A stretch of 17,435 bases of DNA, taken from contig DESS01000196.1 of NCBI GenBank assembly GCA_002361335.1, positions 22,860 to 40,294 on the forward strand, read 5' to 3'. Below, one piece after another: positions 1 to 7,514 of the stretch. This DNA is from Richelia sp. UBA3308. Lineage in GTDB: Bacteria; Cyanobacteriota; Cyanobacteriia; Cyanobacteriales; Nostocaceae. The notes below the pieces were generated by a model that saw only the letters and a program-made list of their open reading frames with translations, was not told the origin of the DNA and searched no databases. Positions within the stretch are counted from its first letter, which is position 1, and the number at the start of each line of letters is the position of its first letter. Made by a program: the position numbers and the translations under genes.

Positions 1-89
1 GGGGTGAGGTTGAGGGCATTGTATTGGACTAAGGATGAAAACCGCTATATTTCTTGTGGTACGGCAGGATGGCCCCTACGGAGGTATAC

Positions 90-3000
90 TTACTGCTTTT
101 TATCTTTGTTCTTAGCTGCAGCAGAAACTGGTAACTGTAAATTTTGGTTATAAACGAACTGATTATTAATTTCGATTTGTCGTTTAGGAAGACTATTCTT
201 GGAATTTAACTCATCTGCAGGAGAAACACGCAAGGTATATTTACCAACAGGAACTCCATCAAGACGATAAAGACCAAATTGGTCTGTTGTACCAGATAAT
301 ACTCGTGCGCCAGCATTATTAATTAATTCTATACGCACTTGTGTGAGAGGTTGACCGGATACATCGGTTACCTTTCCTGCAACCCCATATTCAGCCCTTA
401 CGGGAAAATCTACGCGAGTTACCCCAGAAGGAGCAACCTCGGCAACTAAACTAGTTTTAGATACTGCCAGTTCGATGGGTAATTGTTCGGGTTCGAGTTC
501 AACTACATAAACCCCTTCTGGTAAATTACCGACAAAGAAATTACCCTTAGAGTCTGTTCTAGTGGAACCAACATTTTTGTTAAGAGTATCATAAATACGG
601 ACAATAGAATCGCCTAAATCAAAGCCTTTACTTCCTCCTTTCACCGCTAGTTTGCCGGAAATTGCCCCCCGTTCCTTGCTGATGCCGCTATATCTAGCTG
701 GAGTGAATTTACCGCCAGCAAGAGACATATCTGATGTTAGTGATAGACTAAGTCGTCCGTCATCCAATCCGCTGAAACTGGAGGTTCTAGTGGGTATGGC
801 TTGATAAGTAAGTCTAGCAAATAGACCGGGTAGTACTTGCATACTTGCCCCTGCAGTCGGCCCGATATCTCCATCACTAAGGGCTAATCCTACATTCCAG
901 CTTAATTTGTTGAGGCTTGAAGCATTGTGACCAAAACCTAGTGAGTAACGAGGATCTTCATCGCCGCCGAATTCAGTTCCAAAAAATAGCTGATTATTAC
1001 GGTTAAGATTATATCTCAAATCAGAGTTGTAGGAATCACCAAAAGTATTTAAAGATAATCTTGTGGCTCGATTTGGTTTAAAAAAAGCATTGAATAAATA
1101 CCTTCCAAAAATATCAGGTCTTCCGGTTAAAGAGAGATTAGAAAAAGGGCGGGCAGAAAAAGTTGGCAAAATATAGTTATCAGAATCAGTATTATCTTCA
1201 CGACTGCGAGCAATTAAGCCCAAATTTAGTTTATTACTAAAACGATATTTGAATTCTAAACTATGATTGATGCGTTCGGGACTAGTGTCTTTACCAGTTC
1301 TATATCCCTGTGGTAAAGATTGGGAATTGGCATTTATTTCTAATTTTTCTAACTCTACATCTAAATTGGCAGAATAACCTACTTTATCAAAAGAATTGCC
1401 CACACTTGCTGATAAAATTACGGGATTTGCTAAGCGCCAAATTAAACCTGCTTGTCCCTGAAAAGAATCAGGAACGGCTTGTAATGAACTTTCAAAAGTT
1501 AAATTATTTGAAAGTCCTTGACGCAATTGATAGAAACCAACAAGTTGATCTTCATCATCGGAATCGTCATCGCTAAATACATTATCCTGAATCAAGTTGC
1601 CGCTAAAACCTAATCCACCGAGTTGTACGTTTCCACCTGGAGGTAATAATAAATCCGATGAACTGATTCTGATAGTACGAATATCAATGGGAGAACGTAA
1701 ATTATTGCGATCGAAAACTAAAATTTCTACTTCATTACTTTGTCCCACGGGCAATCTAACATCAATAAATTCGTATATTCCATTAAATCCAACCTGTTGT
1801 TGGGCTACGGCAGCACCGCCAATTCTTAACTGAACAACACTTGCCGGAGGAACCTGACCGCGAAATGTTTGAACTGGTCTTGAACGTCTGGGTAAAATTT
1901 CGCTAGCGCCAGAACTTGAGCCAAAACTTTTCACAGGTAAATTGCTATAACCTAATTGTAATCCTGTTAGTTCGAGTCCATTTAATAGAGGGTGTAAACC
2001 GACTCTTTGACGACCTATTTGATAGCGAAATTGATTACTACGTCTATAGAAAAAATATTCGCTGAGATTTGGCTCATTTTCAAAGGTATTATTGAGGCGT
2101 AAACGCCAAGTACCTCCAAATAGTCTTCCACCTAAAAGTGTAGAACTACGTAAGTTTGTGTCTCCACTACGGCTAGTTATATTTAATTCTTGTCGTAAAC
2201 TGGAAAGTCCGGTACCAGGTGCAAGAAAATCAGGTTTTAATTCGGCGTTAGTTCGAGTTTGTCTGGTACCTCCACGCCAAGGTAAGTCAGTCAGTAAGGT
2301 TAAATCAGCGGTGTTTAATTCTAATTTGATATCTAATTTTTGTTGCAGTATTTCTTTACTAACGTAGGTTAAACCATTAATTTGTTTTAATACATTTGGT
2401 GAAAATTTTACTGTTCCTAAAGGAGTTTTAGCTTCGAGACCGTTCTTAATTTTGTTTACAGAAAATCCCGCAATTTCCCCAAAAACTTCCAAAGGAATTA
2501 ACAGAGTATTATTTTCTTCAATAATATCTATAATACCAACTTCTCGACCGTTGATCGTAACACCAACGAGAAAAGGTTCACCAGGTATTTGTGCGAGTCT
2601 TATGGAATTTTTACCGCGCAGTTTATTGATTAAGGAATTACGCAGAGAATTCTTTTTTTGATTTTCTCTTGGTTGCTTCTTATTATTTTCTGTTTTATTC
2701 TTTGGGGGATTGTTAAGAGCTATTTCTCCAGAATTTTGAATATCAGTTTTAAGAGTATCCTTAATTGTATTATATAAAGAAGCTGATATAGTAGCGCTAA
2801 TTAATTCCTGAACAACCGCCAGAATCTTTGCTGTATTTTTATTGATATTAGCGGCAATTTTTTGATTATCAGCATTACTGTTATTTACTTCTAAATTTTG
2901 CTTTTTGGTTGTTGATTCTGAATTAGAAACAGGAGCAGCTTCTTTTTGAGAATTTGGAATTTTTGGTTCGACAGTATCACCAATAGTATTATTGATTGAG

Positions 3001-3476
3001 GCGTATAAAGAAACGTTAATTAATTCCTGTACTGTTGCCAGAATTTTCCCTATGGTATTTTTATCAACAAGCTTACTTTTAATATCCGATTTCTTTTGTT
3101 TGGTGGCTTTTTCAACCACAGTTGGGGAAATGATATTATCGATCGCTGTTTGCTTTTGAGCGCCTAAACTATTGGTTAAAGCTGAATTATCTTTTACCGG
3201 ATTTGGTAGGGGAGCGACTGATGCAAAATCTTTAAGTTGCTTACTTTTTTGCCGATCAACTTGAGTAATTTCTGAATTTTTAGTTTCCCTATGACAAGCT
3301 TTTGTTGAAACAGAATTAGCCAGCATTTTACCTAGTAACTTGTTTACAAGCTCAGATTTTTCCGACTTCAGTTGTAGCAATTCACAATCACTATTTGTAA
3401 TTGCGGATGGTGGAGTTAATGTACTGACAATTACTGGAGGTGTAGATAGTAAAGCTAGGTAGAGCATACTTGACAC
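90..3476 (-). CDS. Large outer-membrane usher-like protein of a chaperone-usher surface fibre system
   Basis: The 1128-residue product should form the outer-membrane assembly pore for the pilin-like proteins encoded upstream. Residues ~1-20 are hydrophobic and signal-like but lack positive charges. The start is GTG (ATG at codon 4) without an obvious Shine-Dalgarno, and the open frame continues upstream through an RRN-containing segment, so the true start is uncertain. Residues ~21-290 are Lys/Asn/Ser-rich with a duplicated ~36-residue block (140-176, 214-249). Residues ~298-400 resemble an usher N-terminal domain. Residues ~538-605 match the usher plug pattern (FRGQVPPASVVQLRI, then GFNGIYEFIDVRLP and NEVEILVFDRNN). 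Residues ~640-930 alternate like barrel strands. Two carboxypeptidase-regulatory-like domains follow (~937-1010, with DSKGNFFVGNLPEGVYVVEL; ~1030-1115, with DQFGLYRLDGVPVGKYTLRV). Classical ushers have about 800-850 residues. Usher identity follows from the plug pattern and the adjacent PapD-like chaperone gene. It could instead be a TcfC/CshE-like assembly porin relative. Confidence 0.78.
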   Translation of the reverse strand: MSSMLYLALLSTPPVIVSTLTPPSAITNSDCELLQLKSEKSELVNKLLGKMLANSVSTKACHRETKNSEITQVDRQKSKQLKDFASVAPLPNPVKDNSALTNSLGAQKQTAIDNIISPTVVEKATKQKKSDIKSKLVDKNTIGKILATVQELINVSLYASINNTIGDTVEPKIPNSQKEAAPVSNSESTTKKQNLEVNNSNADNQKIAANINKNTAKILAVVQELISATISASLYNTIKDTLKTDIQNSGEIALNNPPKNKTENNKKQPRENQKKNSLRNSLINKLRGKNSIRLAQIPGEPFLVGVTINGREVGIIDIIEENNTLLIPLEVFGEIAGFSVNKIKNGLEAKTPLGTVKFSPNVLKQINGLTYVSKEILQQKLDIKLELNTADLTLLTDLPWRGGTRQTRTNAELKPDFLAPGTGLSSLRQELNITSRSGDTNLRSSTLLGGRLFGGTWRLRLNNTFENEPNLSEYFFYRRSNQFRYQIGRQRVGLHPLLNGLELTGLQLGYSNLPVKSFGSSSGASEILPRRSRPVQTFRGQVPPASVVQLRIGGAAVAQQQVGFNGIYEFIDVRLPVGQSNEVEILVFDRNNLRSPIDIRTIRISSSDLLLPPGGNVQLGGLGFSGNLIQDNVFSDDDSDDEDQLVGFYQLRQGLSNNLTFESSLQAVPDSFQGQAGLIWRLANPVILSASVGNSFDKVGYSANLDVELEKLEINANSQSLPQGYRTGKDTSPERINHSLEFKYRFSNKLNLGLIARSREDNTDSDNYILPTFSARPFSNLSLTGRPDIFGRYLFNAFFKPNRATRLSLNTFGDSYNSDLRYNLNRNNQLFFGTEFGGDEDPRYSLGFGHNASSLNKLSWNVGLALSDGDIGPTAGASMQVLPGLFARLTYQAIPTRTSSFSGLDDGRLSLSLTSDMSLAGGKFTPARYSGISKERGAISGKLAVKGGSKGFDLGDSIVRIYDTLNKNVGSTRTDSKGNFFVGNLPEGVYVVELEPEQLPIELAVSKTSLVAEVAPSGVTRVDFPVRAEYGVAGKVTDVSGQPLTQVRIELINNAGARVLSGTTDQFGLYRLDGVPVGKYTLRVSPADELNSKNSLPKRQIEINNQFVYNQNLQLPVSAAAKNKDKKQ
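2730..3059 (-). repeat. Internal duplication in the N-terminal extension of the usher-like gene
   Basis: Two in-frame copies encode related ~36-residue blocks. They lie at 3059-2949 (begins NTIGKILATVQELINVSLYA) and 2837-2730 (begins NTAKILAVVQELISATISA). Both continue with an NTI(G/K)DT element and end near (P/Q)NS. The two copies are separated by a Ser/Asn/Lys-rich linker. The shared core is amphipathic and probably helical. This is a divergent duplication within a gene, not a mobile repeat. Confidence 0.7.
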
Positions 3477-3797
3477 AAAGTTATTAACATTTCGCCTGAT
3501 ATCGGCTGTGAGCCATGAATTGTAGTATTAGTTATATGAAAAATCAGAAGATAAAGAATAAAGAATTTAAAACAAAATCAAAAAAAATCAAAAAAAAACT
3601 CTTTAGAGGTGTAAAAAAATAGTTTATGAAAATCCAAAAATATTTGTAGTGCGGGCATCTTGCCCGCAACAATTAAAAATATCTGTCCGCTAGAAAAATT
3701 ATCTGCTCGCTAGAATTCCTATTAAGAGAGTCATCAGGCTACTACTACAGATATTTGTTAAATTATGAAATGTTCTTGAAACAACTCACCCTAAGAA
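3477..3797. other. Intergenic gap between chaperone and usher genes: poly-A/T tract, dispersed hairpin and tandem 20-mers
   Basis: No gene is seen in these 321 bases. The stretch near 3537-3620 is very A-rich on the plus strand (U-rich in the operon transcript). A perfect 7-bp-stem hairpin GCGGGCA-TCT-TGCCCGC sits at 3651-3667. Two imperfect direct 20-base units begin with ATCTGTCCGCTAGAA (3681-3700) and ATCTGCTCGCTAGAA (3701-3720). Nothing here is a canonical intrinsic terminator, so the usher could still be co-transcribed with the chaperone gene, but the gap also leaves room for its own promoter. Confidence 0.6.
3651..3667. repeat. Dispersed palindromic hairpin repeat (GGGCA/TGCCC family)
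   Basis: A perfect inverted repeat GCGGGCA / TGCCCGC with a 3-nt loop. It belongs to the same family as the hairpins at 5601-5617 (GCAGGCA / TGCCTGC) and 7439-7456 (ACGGGCA / TGCCCGT). All carry the same core with compensatory changes in the stem, which indicates a dispersed repeat rather than gene-specific regulation. Confidence 0.65.
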
Positions 3798-4703
3798 CTA
3801 TTTAGTTAAAGAACTTACAGGCGACTTTCCAGACTTAGGAACACTCCTAGCACCAGGTACAATGAAAGGAATACCTTTATCAACTGGTACTCCTCCCAAA
3901 TCGGCGTTAATATCTAGAACATACTCACCTGGTGGTAATTTCTTTCTGATGGGTAATACTATCTGACGACGTGTATCAGCTAATACAGGAGATAATTTCA
4001 ACCTTCCTACGTGTAATATATTATCTGGTAGTTTGATAGGCTGATTTCCCGATTTTTCCAAAGGTTGGGTTGCTTTTGCTCCGGGATATTTAGCAGCAGG
4101 CCAAATTGTATACTGTCCCTTCATCTGTACGTGGGCATTTCCTTTGCTAGAAACGTCAAAAACAGCCTTAACACCATTTGGTTTAGAATTCACATTTACA
4201 GAGTTGATAACGCCAACTTTTTTGACATCTCCTGCATATCCGTAAATCGCAACACCCAAACGTCCGACAGTAGTAACAGCTTTTGAATTTCTACTACCTT
4301 CAGTTGGAACTTCTTCGAGGTAAAGTATGGCTCTATGTTCCCCTGGATTGGGCTGAACTTTTGGACGAATCGCAAAGCGTATAGTTTGGCTACCACCAGG
4401 GGGAATAGTAAATTGTGAAGGAGTAAAAACAATCCAATTATCTAAGGTTTGCTCGGTAGACTTTACTAATTTAAACTTACCATTTTTATTGAGGGTCCAA
4501 GAGCGAACAAAAGCCCTCATTTTCACGGGTTTTTTATCAAAATTTCCAATTTTAATGGTTTTAGAGCGAGATTTATCTTCTATCTTGACTTCAATCTCAG
4601 GTGGGCTTACACCAATATGAATCGCATCAGCACTGTTGTTTCCCAAAGCTAAAGCACCAATTAAACTTAGGGCGATCGCTGTAGTTTTTCTGAATAGTTG
4701 CAC
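3798..4703 (-). CDS. PapD-like periplasmic pilus-assembly chaperone
   Basis: Predicted to bind pilin-like subunits in the periplasm, complete their folds by donor-strand complementation and deliver them to the usher encoded just downstream. From the GTG chosen here the product is 301 residues, with a Sec signal peptide (MQLFRKTTAIALSLIG..., cleavage near ADA/IHIG). The mature part begins with a PapD-type domain: IHIGVSPPEIEVKI, a strand pair with RAFVRSW, then the diagnostic FTPSQFTIPPGGSQTIRFAI and GEHRAILYLEEVP. A second beta domain follows, containing SKPNGVKAVFDVSSKGNAHV and LPPGEYVLDI. The open frame extends 7 codons further to a TTG at 4724, but a GAGGAAG Shine-Dalgarno (about 4710-4716) lies 6 nt before the GTG at 4703, which decides the start. 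The C-terminal domain is larger than usual, as in archaic or sigma-type chaperones. The gene lies 87 nt after the preceding gene and about 320 nt before the usher. Confidence 0.85.
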   Translation of the reverse strand: MQLFRKTTAIALSLIGALALGNNSADAIHIGVSPPEIEVKIEDKSRSKTIKIGNFDKKPVKMRAFVRSWTLNKNGKFKLVKSTEQTLDNWIVFTPSQFTIPPGGSQTIRFAIRPKVQPNPGEHRAILYLEEVPTEGSRNSKAVTTVGRLGVAIYGYAGDVKKVGVINSVNVNSKPNGVKAVFDVSSKGNAHVQMKGQYTIWPAAKYPGAKATQPLEKSGNQPIKLPDNILHVGRLKLSPVLADTRRQIVLPIRKKLPPGEYVLDINADLGGVPVDKGIPFIVPGARSVPKSGKSPVSSLTK

Positions 4704-4790
4704 TTTTAACTTCCTCACACTCAAAACAAAAATTCACCAAATATAAAACTAAGGCTGTATTAACTCAAATTTGGCAATAATTAATCGCGC

Positions 4791-5360
4791 TTAAATACAC
4801 TGATCGTTGTTATTTTTAACGCATACCGATAACTTGCCTGTATATTCACCAGCTTGTCTAAATTGGGAAATATTGATAATTAATTCAGCTGCTCCTTTAA
4901 CTAAGACTGTCTCGCATTCACCTTCTGTTTCGGAAGTACAATCTTCTTCAACTACTTCTTGGTCTTCCAGACGTATTATGTTGGTAACAGGAAGCACAGG
5001 ATCTGGACCTGATACATCTTTAAATAGTTGATTGGGTCTGTTTTTGTCATCTATCAGTTGGTATTCAATTTCTAAAGGCTGCTTTAAATCATTTTTACTA
5101 ACTCGCATTTCCCATGTGACGGTACGAGTTGTGTTGCTATTAAATGACAAAGGAGTATAGAAACCCTGAGAATTTTCTACCGTGCTGCTTTGTTGTCCAT
5201 TAGGAAAAAAGTCGTTTGCTCCAATATTTGCTAATTGGGGTGAATTCTCAGTTGAAATTTGATTAAGTTCCGTGGTTTGTGCGAAAACTAGTGGCTGTGG
5301 TAAACCAAAAAGTGCCACAACTATAGCCAAGCAGGAGCGAAATTTGCCTTGGCTGCTCAT
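4791..5360 (-). CDS. Small exported cysteine-containing protein, probable second pilin or adaptor subunit
   Basis: The 189-residue product has a clear signal peptide (residues 1-28, cleavage near VFA/QTT). The mature chain is Asn/Gln/Ser-rich and predicted mostly beta. Four cysteines (C141, C149, C180, C188) can form two disulfides near the C-terminus. The ending, with AGEYTGKLSVCV, resembles the last strand of spore-coat-U/Csu-like or DUF4402-like pilins (AGxYTGxLxVxV), which fits the position between a pilin-like gene and the chaperone gene. The ATG start has only a weak upstream Shine-Dalgarno. I do not recognise a named family with certainty. It could be a tip or minor subunit, or an accessory factor of the assembly system. 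Confidence 0.68.
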   Translation of the reverse strand: MSSQGKFRSCLAIVVALFGLPQPLVFAQTTELNQISTENSPQLANIGANDFFPNGQQSSTVENSQGFYTPLSFNSNTTRTVTWEMRVSKNDLKQPLEIEYQLIDDKNRPNQLFKDVSGPDPVLPVTNIIRLEDQEVVEEDCTSETEGECETVLVKGAAELIINISQFRQAGEYTGKLSVCVKNNNDQCI

Positions 5361-5644
5361 TGTATTAATTCTGATATGAATGGGGCTAATATATTTTTGT
5401 CAGTTGTCAGTTTTTTTTGTTAGTTTTTTTAATTATTGACCGTTATTCTTGACCGTTGAATTTAGTCATTTTAGATTTACAATTTTGAATTAAAAACAAG
5501 CCCCGCTTATTTATCTATGGGGATAATCTTAAAATCTAAACTCTAAAATCTAAAATTCCCAAATTTTGATTCTGGATAATTCCATCCCTAGAAACTGGAA
5601 GCAGGCATTTTGCCTGCACCAGGAATTATCAAAATTGAAGTTGA
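5361..5644. other. Spacer between the two exported-protein genes, with A/T-rich repeats
   Basis: No gene is seen. The stretch contains short imperfect repeats built on AAATCTAAA (about 5530-5557), a GCCCC...GGGG pairing (about 5501-5523) and, next to the pilin stop codon, a two-level palindrome described separately. No canonical intrinsic terminator was found. Confidence 0.5.
5561..5637. repeat. Two-level palindrome just downstream of the pilin-like gene
   Basis: An inner hairpin GCAGGCA-TTT-TGCCTGC (5601-5617) is enclosed by an outer inverted pair GATAATTCC (5575-5583) / GGAATTATC (5622-5630). A further flank pairs AAATTTTGAT (5561-5570) with ATCAAAATTG (5628-5637). In the pilin transcript the structure falls a few nucleotides after the stop codon. 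It lacks a U-tract, so it is more likely an RNA-stabilising or processing hairpin, or a miniature element, than a terminator. Confidence 0.55.
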
Positions 5645-6274
5645 TTATAATGGATTAGTATTAGAGAAGTCACCAATTGAAATCGCCTCTACTACAACTT
5701 TACCTCCGGTGTAAAGACCTGCTTTAGGTGCGCTTGGATCGCCATCGTCTCTAAATTCAAATTTCAGTTGAGCTCCTCCAATTGCTAAAGGCTCATCACC
5801 TTCGATATCAAGATCGTCGTTAACGGTACGCGCTTCAGTATTAAAAGCGTCACTTTCAACTGTCATCACTGCAGTGAAGTCTTCATCAGTGTCGTGTGTA
5901 AGTTCGTTTGCTGTAGGATCAACTGTAATTCTGACATTGATATCCTCAGGCTCGGCATTTCCGTAAACAGCATATAGCTCATTTACATCTTTGATTACTT
6001 CTGTACTCGTAGATTCCTGGCCTACTGTAACACCTGATAAATTTAGCTGATTTGTACCGTTTGTGGTGCCTTCTGTAGTAGATTCTGCTGCACCACCTAA
6101 GTCTCCTTGAGTAACCCGTAAATCAACAGTGTCGAAAGTCTTTAAAAAAAGTACTTCATCTACAGTTACTCGAACGTTTACATCTTGGGTTACTGCGCGA
6201 GCCGGTGTAGCAAAGATAGTGTTACCAACTACTGCTGTACTTGCAGCTAAAAGACCTAAAATTTTCTTATTCAT
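5645..6274 (-). CDS. Exported pilin-like structural subunit, first gene of the chaperone-usher locus
   Basis: Likely the main fibre subunit exported through Sec and assembled by the downstream chaperone and usher. The 209-residue product has a canonical signal peptide (MNKKILGLLAASTAVVG..., cleavage at ARA/VTQ). The mature protein begins with alternating hydrophobics (VNVRVTVDEVLFLK), as expected of an N-terminal donor strand, and is rich in Thr, Asp, Glu and Val. The C-terminal part has KAGLYTGGKVVVEAI, the final-strand pattern of DUF4402/Csu-like pilins. There are no cysteines in the mature chain, as in some archaic pilins. The start is ATG with AGGGAGA 8 nt upstream, the best ribosome binding site in the locus, consistent with high expression. 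A strong palindrome follows the stop. No close named family is recognisable, so the subunit role rests on composition and gene context. Confidence 0.7.
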   Translation of the reverse strand: MNKKILGLLAASTAVVGNTIFATPARAVTQDVNVRVTVDEVLFLKTFDTVDLRVTQGDLGGAAESTTEGTTNGTNQLNLSGVTVGQESTSTEVIKDVNELYAVYGNAEPEDINVRITVDPTANELTHDTDEDFTAVMTVESDAFNTEARTVNDDLDIEGDEPLAIGGAQLKFEFRDDGDPSAPKAGLYTGGKVVVEAISIGDFSNTNPL

Positions 6275-6384
6275 GTAAATTCTCCCTGTGGTGCTAATAA
6301 GGTAAATGTTGTTTGTTTGATTAACTCTCTTTTTCTGACCGATCCAAATCAGTTTGCTGAAGGGATGAAAAATAAAACCTTTAG

Positions 6385-6404
6385 AATCAAGTTAAATCAA
6401 GTTA
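6385..6404. promoter_or_regulatory. Perfect tandem 10-mer upstream of the pilin-like gene, possible operator
   Basis: AATCAAGTTA occurs twice head to tail (TAACTTGATT in the direction of the pilin gene), about 111-130 bp upstream of its start codon. A 10-bp spacing places both copies on the same DNA face, which suits a dimeric activator such as an OmpR/PhoB-class response regulator. The regulator is unknown, and the match to a regulatory role is inference. Confidence 0.3.
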
Positions 6405-6575
6405 TCAGAAATATAAAAATACACACACCTGAATTTCTTTATGGAGCCAATATTCCGGTAAAGTATTTTTTATTGATCGGTATTTCAACTCATGATTTTA
6501 ACTTCATACTTTAACTAAGCGGTTTGATAGAAATTTCCTGGTAACCCCGAGAGTAAGGCAAAACGAAATTTGGTT

Positions 6576-6746
6576 ATGAAAACTATGAAATCAATGATTT
6601 TTTTACTTTTATACTTTTTGATTTTTTTTGTTACATCACCTCCTTTACAATTAATTGTAAATCTCTCACTTTTATCTCGTTTAGATCAGTTAAAAACTTT
6701 TGATGCGACAGTTCATAAACGAGATTTATTAAATCCTTTAAATTAA
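6576..6746 (+). CDS. Possible small hydrophobic peptide (56 residues)
   Basis: An ATG-started frame of 56 codons that encodes a short basic N-terminus (MKTMKSM), a strongly hydrophobic segment (IFLLLYFLIFFVT) and then a polar tail (SRLDQLKTFDATVHKRDLL). This is the layout of a single-pass membrane or secreted peptide. The Shine-Dalgarno is weak (AAGG about 16 nt upstream), and T-rich DNA easily produces such hydrophobic frames. No family is recognised. Confidence 0.25.
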   Translation: MKTMKSMIFLLLYFLIFFVTSPPLQLIVNLSLLSRLDQLKTFDATVHKRDLLNPLN

Positions 6747-6874
6747 ATCCTTTAATTAGCATTATTCTTACAATATAATGCCCATGAATTTCTTATTTAT
6801 AACTAAACTAATTTTGTCGCTTCTGTCATAGAACTAGAACTTATAGGAATTGCGAAAAGTGTTGATTGTATTAA

Positions 6875-7033
6875 CCGAGTCTGGTCAAAGTTCGGTCTAT
6901 AAATAATGGCAATGAAACTAAATACTGGACCGGGATATATAGAATATCGAATATCCTATTACCTGAATACGAAGATGAAACAAAACTTGCCATAATAGTC
7001 TACGAACGCTTTTTGAAAACTCACTTTCCTTAA
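6875..7033 (+). pseudogene. Possible decayed coding fragment without a start codon
   Basis: An open frame of 52 codons ends at TAA 7031 and includes protein-like sequence (LLPEYEDETKLAIIVYERFL). It has no ATG, GTG or TTG start. It may be the tail of a gene lost by rearrangement, or chance. No family is recognised. Confidence 0.2.
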
Positions 7034-7303
7034 CTCCCATACATTTTGATTGTTTTGTTTTGTCGTCAATCAACAAAGCTATTAAAATTTGACGCTATAT
7101 AACCAATTGTTGTTGATAGAATCTTCATTTAATTTTGTTCATTGCTTCGTAACAGGTTTACATCAAGAATGTAACCTGTACTCATTTAATTGAACTTCAG
7201 TGAGAATATGGAATTACGCAGCGAAAAATAATAATGATTACAAGTATTTACACTTAGGCGAATCTAAAAAGTAATTTAACTATTACACTTACAGTGATTA
7301 GGA

Positions 7304-7324
7304 GTGAGTAGTGAGTAGTGAGGA
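7304..7324. repeat. Short tandem heptamer repeat (GTGAGTA x3)
   Basis: GTGAGTA, GTGAGTA and GTGAGGA are consecutive. The related inverted sequence CTCACTACTCACTA appears at 7515-7528. Heptamer repeats of this kind are typical of the intergenic DNA of filamentous cyanobacteria. Confidence 0.6.
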
Positions 7325-7438
7325 GAGCGGGAGTTATATTTTTGAAGTATTTACCTGTAAATTGCAAGATATGACTTAAAAGTTAGGAATTTATTTCTTA
7401 CAACTACAGCATATTTCATCCTTTAATGGTACATTTGG

Positions 7439-7456
7439 ACGGGCAGGGATGCCCGT
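7439..7456. repeat. Dispersed palindromic hairpin repeat
   Basis: ACGGGCA (7439-7445) and TGCCCGT (7450-7456) flank a GGGA loop. This is the same family as the hairpins at 3651 and 5601. Confidence 0.6.
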
Positions 7457-7514
7457 ACCACAAGAGTTTTAAAATTTGATATTATATCTCATTTATCTGC
7501 AAGGCTTGATCGAT

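Noticed and set aside
1310..2661. Four plus-strand open frames opposite the usher gene
   Set aside because: They lie wholly within the usher coding sequence on the other strand, have low-complexity or unnatural compositions and no ribosome binding sites.
4065..5031. Open frames overlapping the chaperone and second subunit genes on either strand
   Set aside because: They are shadows of genes with clear signal peptides and family motifs.
6317..6514. 65-codon plus-strand frame upstream of the pilin gene
   Set aside because: No Shine-Dalgarno, no recognisable family and overlap with the probable promoter and tandem repeat of the pilin gene. It is probably chance, although expression cannot be excluded.
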